From Candidatus Sulfopaludibacter sp. SbA3 (GTDB taxonomy: Bacteria; Acidobacteriota; Terriglobia; 20CM-2-55-15), in the NCBI GenBank assembly GCA_945861845.1, contig CAMAWS010000049.1, positions 1 to 11,668 of the forward strand: a stretch of DNA of 11,668 nucleotides. Reading direction: 5' to 3'. Positions 6,421-11,668 of the stretch are shown here, piece after piece. Each line of letters opens with the position of its first letter. Position 1 is the first letter of the stretch. A model generated the notes under the pieces. It had not been told where the DNA came from. It did not search any database and saw only the letters and a program-made list of their open reading frames with translations. Made by a program: the position numbers and the translations under genes.

Positions 6421-8766
6421 ATGTTCATTCCCGGTCGTGAGCGCCCATTTTGGCCAATCGCTATTCTTGTCTTTGCGTTGCTGCCTGCGGCGAACTACTT
6501 CCCCGTACTCACCGGATCGGTCCCATTCCCTGCGCACATTGTGCAGCCATTTCGAGCCTGGGGCGGATCCGGAGCATGGCCACCCCACCCGGAAATTGGC
6601 GATCTGATGACGTCGTTCTATCCGTTTCATGCCCTCGCTGCGCGCGCGGCGCAGGAGGAAGGAACGCTGCCACTGTGGAATCCTTATGTCCTGTCGGGAG
6701 CGCCGTTTCTCGCCAATTCGCAATCCGCACTGTTTTATCCCTTCAATGCGCGCTATTACTTCCTGCCGGTACACATTGCCTGGGTATCGGTCCTTTTGAT
6801 ACGGATGTTCCTCGCGGCTTCATTCATGGCTCTCTTCGTTCGATCGATAGGAGTCTCGCAAACCGGCGCTCTCTTTTCAGGTATTGTCTTTTCCTTCTGC
6901 GGTTTCATCACCGCATGGCAGGGGCAGGCGCTTGGAGATGCCTCCATCTGGCTTCCGATTATTTGCTACTCGGTGGTTCGATTGAGCAGGGATCCCTCAC
7001 CGTTCTCGATCGCCCTTGCGGGATTTGTTTTCGCAATGCCGGTTCTGGCTGGGCATCCGGAGACCGCTGCGCACTCGACACTGGTTGGGTCAGCATTGGC
7101 GCTGACACTATGGGCACTTCCCACGAAAGACGCACCGCCTTTCAAGTTCAAGTTCCCTGTTTCGTTTGCTGCCGCAGGTTTCCTGGCGCTGGGCCTTGCC
7201 TCGGTGCAAATGATTCCGACTCTCGAATGGCTCGGACAAATGGGCGATCAATTCAAAGGCGCGTGGCCAGCCTTACCACTGCACCAGGCACAAGGTATCT
7301 TTTCGCGGGACGTTTCGAGCAGCCCAAACTCCGGAGGGATCTTTGTGCCCGAGGGCATGGCCTACCTGGGAATGCTCACGCTGCTGGCTGCGTCGCTGGG
7401 CCTGTTACACAAGGCCAGGCGATATGTTGCGTTCCTCGCCCTCCTGACTGTTGTCGCAATAGCGATTGCCTACAGTGTTGAACCCCTGCGCTGGGTTGTC
7501 ACCCAGATCCCGATGTTCAGGTCGCTGAAAAACGGGCGATTCATTTTTGTGGCAAGCTTTGGAGTCGCCGCCTTGGCGGGACTGGGAATATCGATGCTGG
7601 AAGAACTTCCCGTTGCCAATGACAGGACACGCCGATACGCATGGCTGTTGCTTTCCGGAACCCTTGCGGTAGTGCTTTTCTCAATCTCGCGGCTTCAGCT
7701 TGCGACGGCGTCGGATCCCGCATTTGCGGGAAGTCCCTCGTTTTCGGCGGTCCTCGCCTGTCTTGGAGTTATTCCGATCGCATGGAAACTCGCCGCGCGG
7801 TCGCGTGCCCGGATGTTCCCGCTTGTGATTTGCGGTCTCGCCGCACTCGAACTTGCAACATTCAGCTATGGTTTCGTTGGGTTCTTCGAGCCTGGTGAAA
7901 TCTTCCCTGCCGCGCCATTGTTTGAATTTCTGAACAAGAATGCGGATCCGCGGCAATTCCGGGTAGCGCAGGTCGGCACTCCATACTCTGCCAATGCGGG
8001 AATGATGTATCGCTTTGCCTCGGCCGATGGATACGACATCGCGCTGGAACGTACGAAGCTTTTCACCGCCGATTTCAGCCAGGAACGCGAGGACGGCATT
8101 TTTCTCGTTGCAGACAAGATTGTGCAGGTCGAGGATCGGCGTCTCGACATGCTGAACATCAAGTACTTCGTTGTCGACAGGGCTGCTCCAGAGTTTCAGC
8201 AATTGAGCGCGCGGCCGAACCGCTTCCGGTCCGCTTTCGACGACGGCCATGTGGTTGCCTTCGAGAACCTGCGTGTGTTGCCGCGGGCCTTCCTTGTACC
8301 GGCATCGGGGATTGAACTCCTGCCTGCGAAAGACTCCCAGTTTGAACGGCTGAAAGACCCGGCTTTTGATCCGCTCAGGAACGGCATCCTTTCCAGCGGA
8401 AATCGGTTCCGTAATGCGGAAAGCCCACTTGCCGGTCCCAGGCAGATGCCGGTCGTGATTGAACCAAGCGGCATCAACGAGCAGGCGTTTCGGATTGAAG
8501 CGTCCACAGATGCCCTGCTCGTGATCAGCCAGATCTTTTATCCAGGCTGGACAGCTACGGTAGATGGCCAGGAAGTGCCTGTTGAAGACGTGAACTATGC
8601 GCTATCCGGAATTCTGGTCCCGGCGGGCGGCCATGACGTGCGGCTCAAGTTCGAGCCACGGTCATTCCGGGCCGGACTGGCCGTGACAATCCTCTCACTT
8701 GCCGCGCTCGCCGCTTTGATACTGACGGGAATCTACAGGCGCCCGATGGCACCAAGGCGCGCCTGA
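6421..8766 (+). CDS. YfhO-family polytopic membrane protein (GT-C type glycosyltransferase)
   Basis: This is a 781-residue inner-membrane protein. A first hydrophobic segment covers about residues 10-30 and is followed by an extracytoplasmic loop. The loop holds the family signature GDLMTSFYPF with Asp61, LPLWNPY (83-89) and the SGAPFLANSQSALFYPFN stretch. Roughly a dozen hydrophobic segments run to about residue 490, then comes a large soluble domain. Near the C-terminus is the conserved YPGWTATVDG turn (707-716), with a last membrane helix at about 752-773. YfhO proteins are GT-C transferases that move a sugar from a polyprenyl-phosphate carrier onto a cell-envelope acceptor outside the membrane, for example teichoic acids in Bacillus and Listeria. 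The acceptor here is unknown. The ATG start has no Shine-Dalgarno but an adjacent TATAAT. It is monocistronic and converges with the small gene at 8780. Confidence 0.85.
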   Translation: MFIPGRERPFWPIAILVFALLPAANYFPVLTGSVPFPAHIVQPFRAWGGSGAWPPHPEIGDLMTSFYPFHALAARAAQEEGTLPLWNPYVLSGAPFLANSQSALFYPFNARYYFLPVHIAWVSVLLIRMFLAASFMALFVRSIGVSQTGALFSGIVFSFCGFITAWQGQALGDASIWLPIICYSVVRLSRDPSPFSIALAGFVFAMPVLAGHPETAAHSTLVGSALALTLWALPTKDAPPFKFKFPVSFAAAGFLALGLASVQMIPTLEWLGQMGDQFKGAWPALPLHQAQGIFSRDVSSSPNSGGIFVPEGMAYLGMLTLLAASLGLLHKARRYVAFLALLTVVAIAIAYSVEPLRWVVTQIPMFRSLKNGRFIFVASFGVAALAGLGISMLEELPVANDRTRRYAWLLLSGTLAVVLFSISRLQLATASDPAFAGSPSFSAVLACLGVIPIAWKLAARSRARMFPLVICGLAALELATFSYGFVGFFEPGEIFPAAPLFEFLNKNADPRQFRVAQVGTPYSANAGMMYRFASADGYDIALERTKLFTADFSQEREDGIFLVADKIVQVEDRRLDMLNIKYFVVDRAAPEFQQLSARPNRFRSAFDDGHVVAFENLRVLPRAFLVPASGIELLPAKDSQFERLKDPAFDPLRNGILSSGNRFRNAESPLAGPRQMPVVIEPSGINEQAFRIEASTDALLVISQIFYPGWTATVDGQEVPVEDVNYALSGILVPAGGHDVRLKFEPRSFRAGLAVTILSLAALAALILTGIYRRPMAPRRA

Positions 8767-8779
8767 CGCTGTACCCCCG

Positions 8780-9031
8780 CTAATACCGCACGACTCGCGC
8801 TTTCTTCCCGGAACTGAACCGTCGCACGGAATCGCCAAACAGCCACAGGTCGCGCAGCACGTGCGTCCACGATGGACGATGCGCGCCATATGCGGTTCGC
8901 AATCTCCATTGGATGTATTTCGAAGGAGGTAAGGGGAGGAAGGGGATCCGGCGATACCAGTCCCCCGGGACAATCCGCCAGTAGTAACGAAAGAGCGCCC
9001 AGCCGATCGCGATATGCCTCATGATTCGCAT
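8780..9031 (-). CDS. Small basic, aromatic-rich protein of unknown function
   Basis: This is an 83-residue protein that fills an otherwise empty 279-nt gap and has the composition of a real gene. It is rich in Trp, Tyr and Arg, with a segment around RYYWRIVPGDWYRRIPFLPLPP, then YIQWRLRTAYG and a basic tail SSGKKARVVRY. Short PFLPLPP-plus-WRLRTAYG proteins of this look occur as uncharacterised families in several phyla, as far as I recall, but I cannot name a domain. There is no signal peptide or clear membrane helix. The start may be the ATG at 9031 or the one at 9022 (80 residues). The latter fits better with the -10-like TATCAT (complement of 9035-9040), which would otherwise lie only 3 nt before the start. 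It converges with the YfhO-like gene 13 nt away and diverges from fxsA. Confidence 0.6.
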   Translation of the reverse strand: MRIMRHIAIGWALFRYYWRIVPGDWYRRIPFLPLPPSKYIQWRLRTAYGAHRPSWTHVLRDLWLFGDSVRRFSSGKKARVVRY

Positions 9032-9039
9032 GCTATGAT
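9031..9039 (+). promoter_or_regulatory. Candidate extended -10 promoter for fxsA
   Basis: TGCTATGAT contains TGn plus TATGAT (9034-9039), one mismatch from consensus, 6 nt before the fxsA ATG at 9046. Transcription would start at about the first base of the ATG, so fxsA may be leaderless. No Shine-Dalgarno lies in the 6-nt gap (AGCCGC). Its complement TATCAT overlaps and could serve the divergent small gene. Confidence 0.5.
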
Positions 9040-9045
9040 AGCCGC

Positions 9046-9441
9046 ATGAAGCTGTTTGCGGTAGTGGCCACGCTGTTTGTGGCCGTGCCCATCCTGGAAT
9101 TCACTATCCTCATCGAAATTGGCCGCCGGATTGGCACCCTGTACACACTCATGCTTGTATTCGGCACCGGGATTGTCGGTGCGATACTCGCAAAGATGGA
9201 AGGCCTCCGCATTATTTCCAAGCTTCAGGACAATCTTCGCGCAGGCATCATGCCAACCGAGCAACTGTTTGACGGCCTGCTGGTCCTGATCGCGGGAGTC
9301 CTGTTGATCACACCGGGACTGCTCAGCGACCTGACCGGGATATTGCTCCTGTTTCCTCCTGCGAGATATCCATTCAAGGCCCTTATTCGCCGCACAGTCC
9401 GGCAGTGGGTCATGACCCGCACGCTTAGGATCTCAATTTAA
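9046..9441 (+). CDS. fxsA: FxsA family membrane protein
   Basis: This is a 131-residue cytoplasmic-membrane protein of the FxsA family (PF04186). In E. coli, overproduced FxsA relieves exclusion of phage T7 by the F plasmid; its everyday role is unknown. Hydrophobic segments lie at about residues 3-24, 30-48 and 77-104. Family hallmarks are [17 protein letters not shown] near the N-terminus, a [14 protein letters not shown] turn, and the highly conserved [24 protein letters not shown] near the C-terminus, followed by a basic tail. Length matches the family. It starts 14 nt from the divergent small gene and sits 83 nt before comM, which has its own promoter. Confidence 0.92.
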   Translation: MKLFAVVATLFVAVPILEFTILIEIGRRIGTLYTLMLVFGTGIVGAILAKMEGLRIISKLQDNLRAGIMPTEQLFDGLLVLIAGVLLITPGLLSDLTGILLLFPPARYPFKALIRRTVRQWVMTRTLRISI

Positions 9442-9459
9442 GTTTTCATCCCTTCACTG

Positions 9460-9488
9460 TTGACCTGCTTTCGACCTCTCCTTACACT
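9460..9488 (+). promoter_or_regulatory. Sigma-70-like promoter for comM
   Basis: TTGACC (9460-9465) and TACACT (9483-9488) are separated by exactly 17 nt. The -35 matches TTGACA at five of six positions and the -10 matches TATAAT at four of six. Transcription would start near 9495, giving a leader of about 30 nt before the comM ATG at 9525. No clear Shine-Dalgarno is seen in that leader. It lies in the 83-nt gap after fxsA. Confidence 0.55.
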
Positions 9489-9524
9489 GATTCTGCCTTT
9501 CGCATTTTCCCACCTAAAAATCGC

Positions 9525-11060
9525 ATGCTTTTCAAAACTCGGAGCGCCGCTGTTTACGGCATCGAAGCCTACATGGTCGATGTTGAAGTCAATATCTCCA
9601 CGGGAGGAAATGGGGACTTCCTCATTGTCGGCCTGCCGGATACCGCCGTGCGCGAGTCCCGCAGCCGCGTCATGGCTGCAATCCGCAACAACGGATTCGG
9701 ATTCCCTTATCAGAAGATCACGATCAACCTCGCGCCTGCGGATATTAAGAAGGGGGGCTCGGCGTTTGATCTTCCGATGGCTGTCGGGATTCTCGGAGGC
9801 CATGGAATTCTTACCAGGCAGGACCTTTCGGACTACCTGCTCGTTGGAGAGGTATCCCTCGACGGGACGCTCCGTCCGGTCAAGGGCGCGCTGTCGATTG
9901 CAATGCTTGCTCGCGACATGAAGATTCCTCACCTGCTCGTGCCCGCGGGAAACGCGCGGGAAGCGGCGGTCGTGGCAGGAGTCTCGGTCTATCCGATGAG
10001 AACGCTTACCGAAGTCGTGGACTTCATCAACGGCACAAGAAGCCTGGAGCCGTTTCACATGGAATCGTACACATCGGCGCCGGACTCTCATCGGCGCACC
10101 GAGGACTTCCGCGATGTTCGGGGCCAGTACCATGCCAAACGAGCCATCGAAGTCGCGATGTCGGGCGGCCACAACATGCTTCTCATTGGCCCGCCGGGCT
10201 CCGGCAAGACCATGCTCGCCAAGAGGATTCCGAGCATCCTGCCGCCGATGAGTTTCGAGGAAAGCCTGGAGACTACGCGAATTCATTCCGTGACCGGCGT
10301 GCTGCCATCGGAATCGGGCCTGGTGATGGCCCGTCCTTTCCGCGCGCCGCATCACACGATATCCGCTGCAGGTCTTGTGGGTGGCGGTTCCGTGCCGCGG
10401 CCCGGCGAAGTCAGCATGGCGCACAACGGCGTGTTGTTTCTCGACGAGCTGCCGGAGTTTCCTCGCAATGTATTGGAGGCTCTCCGCCAGCCGATTGAAG
10501 AACGGCGGATCATCATTGCGCGCGCCCAGATGACTCTCGCTTTCCCGGCCGCCTTTGTCCTGGTGGCGGCAAGCAATCCCTGCCCGTGCGGTTTTGCGAA
10601 CGACTTCCGCCGCGAGTGCTTCTGCACGCCGCCGCAGATTCAGAAATACATGTCGAAGATTTCCGGCCCGCTGATGGATCGAATCGACATACAGGTGGAC
10701 GTTCCCGCGGTGCCTTACAAGGATCTTTCCGAGCGGCGCTCCGCCGAACCCTCCGAAGTGATTCGCCATCGCGTCGTCGCCGCGCGCAACATTCAGCTCC
10801 GCCGTTTCTACGACGAGAAGATCTACAGCAATGCGCAGATGGCTCCCCGCCACATTCGCAAGTACTGCGCGCTGTCAACTGAATGCGAAAAGATCATGGA
10901 GAACGCAATCACCAAGCTCGGTTTCTCGGCGCGCGGATATGACCGCATTTTGAAGGTCGCTCGCACGATCGCTGACCTGCAAGGTGCTGAAGATCTGGAA
11001 CCGAAGCACCTTTCCGAAGCCGTTCAATACCGGACCCTGGATCGGAATCTCTGGGTATGA
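9525..11060 (+). CDS. comM: YifB/ComM family Mg-chelatase-like AAA+ ATPase
   Basis: This is a 511-residue cytosolic protein. The N-terminal Lon-like ChlI domain spans about residues 1-165 ([50 protein letters not shown]). The AAA+ Mg-chelatase module follows, with Walker A GPPGSGKT at 222-229 and Walker [12 protein letters not shown] with D307/E308. A cysteine set NPCPCG (C353, C355) plus C365/C367 is typical of the family. The C-terminal Mg_chelatase_C domain ends in [10 protein letters not shown], the usual family terminus. ComM is a hexameric helicase that drives branch migration during natural transformation; YifB homologues also occur in species not known to transform. Catalytic motifs are intact and the length is full. 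The TGA stop overlaps the ATG of the ORF6N gene. The start is the ATG at 9525, which aligns with the family N-terminus. Confidence 0.95.
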   Translation: MLFKTRSAAVYGIEAYMVDVEVNISTGGNGDFLIVGLPDTAVRESRSRVMAAIRNNGFGFPYQKITINLAPADIKKGGSAFDLPMAVGILGGHGILTRQDLSDYLLVGEVSLDGTLRPVKGALSIAMLARDMKIPHLLVPAGNAREAAVVAGVSVYPMRTLTEVVDFINGTRSLEPFHMESYTSAPDSHRRTEDFRDVRGQYHAKRAIEVAMSGGHNMLLIGPPGSGKTMLAKRIPSILPPMSFEESLETTRIHSVTGVLPSESGLVMARPFRAPHHTISAAGLVGGGSVPRPGEVSMAHNGVLFLDELPEFPRNVLEALRQPIEERRIIIARAQMTLAFPAAFVLVAASNPCPCGFANDFRRECFCTPPQIQKYMSKISGPLMDRIDIQVDVPAVPYKDLSERRSAEPSEVIRHRVVAARNIQLRRFYDEKIYSNAQMAPRHIRKYCALSTECEKIMENAITKLGFSARGYDRILKVARTIADLQGAEDLEPKHLSEAVQYRTLDRNLWV

Positions 11061-11638
11061 GCAGGAACATGAAAAAACAAAGGGATCTTTCACCGGCTTC
11101 CCGAGCCACTGCCTTGCGCAAAATTGAGAATCAGATTGTGGTCGTTCGGGGTCATCGAGTCATGCTGGATAGCGATCTTGCCAAGATCTACGGTGTAGCC
11201 ACAAAGCGCCTCAATGAACAGGTAAGACGAAACCGAAGTCGGTTCCCCCGGGATTTCATGTTTCAACTCAGGCTGAATGAAGCGAAGGAAATCCTTGGTT
11301 CAAGGTCGCAAATTGCGACCTTGAACCAAGGACAGAACGTCAAGCATGCGCCGCATGTTTTCACGGAGCATGGCGCCATCATGCTGGCCAGCGTGTTGAA
11401 CAGTCCAACAGCAGTGCAGGCCAGCGTCTGTGTGGTTCGTGCGTTTGTAAAAATGCGGAGCGGCCTCGCAGAGTACGCCGGTCTATCACGGCGGCTCGAC
11501 ACACTTGAAGCGAGATACGATGGGAGGTTCGCTGCGGTTTTCGATGCCATCCGGCAGCTCATGTCACTGCCGGCCACGCCGCGTCGGCATATAGGATTCC
11601 TGCCCGCGGCAAGAAGACATAATGGATTCCATGAATAA
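11057..11638 (+). CDS. ORF6N domain-containing protein (phage-type DNA-binding family)
   Basis: This is a 193-residue protein with an ORF6N domain (PF10543) over about residues 23-131. Recognisable pieces are [59 protein letters not shown] (82-89), [15 protein letters not shown] (from 102) and [12 protein letters not shown]6N is related to KilA-N/Bro-N modules of phages and large DNA viruses and is thought to bind DNA; copies are common in bacterial chromosomes, where the function is unsettled. A helical linker of about 35 residues follows. The tail carries RRHIGF (176-181) and RRHNGF (186-191) in tandem. The ATG overlaps the comM stop by 4 nt; an alternative ATG lies at 11069. A perfect 20-bp inverted repeat lies inside the domain-coding sequence. 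The gene is probably horizontally acquired and now co-transcribed with comM. Confidence 0.88.
   Translation: MSRNMKKQRDLSPASRATALRKIENQIVVVRGHRVMLDSDLAKIYGVATKRLNEQVRRNRSRFPRDFMFQLRLNEAKEILGSRSQIATLNQGQNVKHAPHVFTEHGAIMLASVLNSPTAVQASVCVVRAFVKMRSGLAEYAGLSRRLDTLEARYDGRFAAVFDAIRQLMSLPATPRRHIGFLPAARRHNGFHE
11292..11332. repeat. Perfect 20-bp inverted repeat with 1-nt centre inside the ORF6N gene
   Basis: Bases 11292-11311 and 11313-11332 are exact reverse complements around a single A at 11312. The core reads GGTCGCAAATTGCGACC. It encodes residues 79-92 of the ORF6N protein, including SRSQIATL. As RNA it would form a very stable stem with essentially no loop; as DNA it could be a dimeric protein-binding site or a cruciform. 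No T-tract follows, so it is not a standard terminator. Confidence 0.9.
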
Positions 11639-11668
11639 ATTGATGCGCACGAGAATATCTGCGGGCAT

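Noticed and set aside
6450..7481. Open frame of 343 codons overlapping the YfhO-like gene on the same strand
   Set aside because: The overlapping frame carries the clear YfhO motifs; this one is Cys/Arg-rich with no recognisable family.
8767..8779. Terminator between the convergent YfhO-like and small genes
   Set aside because: The 13-nt gap contains no inverted repeat or T-tract.
9438..10853. Long open frame (471 codons) antisense to comM
   Set aside because: It lies almost wholly antisense to a complete comM, its product has no recognisable domain, and it is rich in His/Arg as expected for a shadow frame of GC-rich coding DNA.
11622..11668. Possible start of another + strand gene (ATG at 11622 or 11631) running off the window
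   Set aside because: Only about 15 codons are visible, overlapping the ORF6N end. An AAGAAGA-like ribosome site is present, but nothing in the product can be recognised.

Overview
The window reads as ordinary bacterial chromosome, gene-dense and moderately GC-rich, with short intergenic gaps and many operon-style junctions (1-nt, 2-nt and 9-nt gaps, two ATGA overlaps). My best guess is Acidobacteriota or a nearby phylum. That is an inference from the gene set: a long plant/cyanobacterial-type IspH, a YpdA-type bacillithiol-related reductase, a YfhO-type GT-C protein and a chromosomal ORF6N gene. No marker gene settles it. There is no rRNA, tRNA, CRISPR array, insertion sequence or complete prophage.

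Region 1 (1-3556, + strand) is one tight transcription unit: a 5'-truncated methylthioadenosine phosphorylase (mtnP), a CPBP/CAAX-type membrane protease, a PfkB-family kinase and a YpdA-family FAD/NADPH reductase. It ends in a perfect 9-bp hairpin lying between two convergent operons. Region 2 (3557-5160, - strand) is a two-gene unit, ispH followed 2 nt later by a two-cluster ferredoxin. The ferredoxin may supply the electrons IspH needs. Region 3 (5161-6420) holds fabH, divergent from ispH, then a 197-nt gap with a strongly self-complementary element, a U-tract terminator and a consensus -10 box. Region 4 (6421-9441) has a large YfhO-like membrane protein, a convergent small basic/aromatic protein, and fxsA, which diverges from the small gene across only 14 nt. 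Region 5 (9442-11668) has comM with a recognisable sigma-70 promoter, and an ORF6N (phage-type) gene that overlaps the comM stop by 4 nt.

Points that stand out: (a) a perfect 20-bp inverted repeat with a 1-nt centre inside the ORF6N coding sequence; (b) a 74-nt foldable element running directly into a T-tract between fabH and the yfhO-like gene; (c) several genes whose -10-like box sits only 6-12 nt before the start codon with no Shine-Dalgarno, suggesting leaderless or near-leaderless mRNAs; (d) a YpdA-type reductase with Thr where the characterised enzymes have their key Cys14. I do not see a multi-gene defence or biosynthetic system that is clearly new; the candidates are at the level of single genes and regulatory elements.
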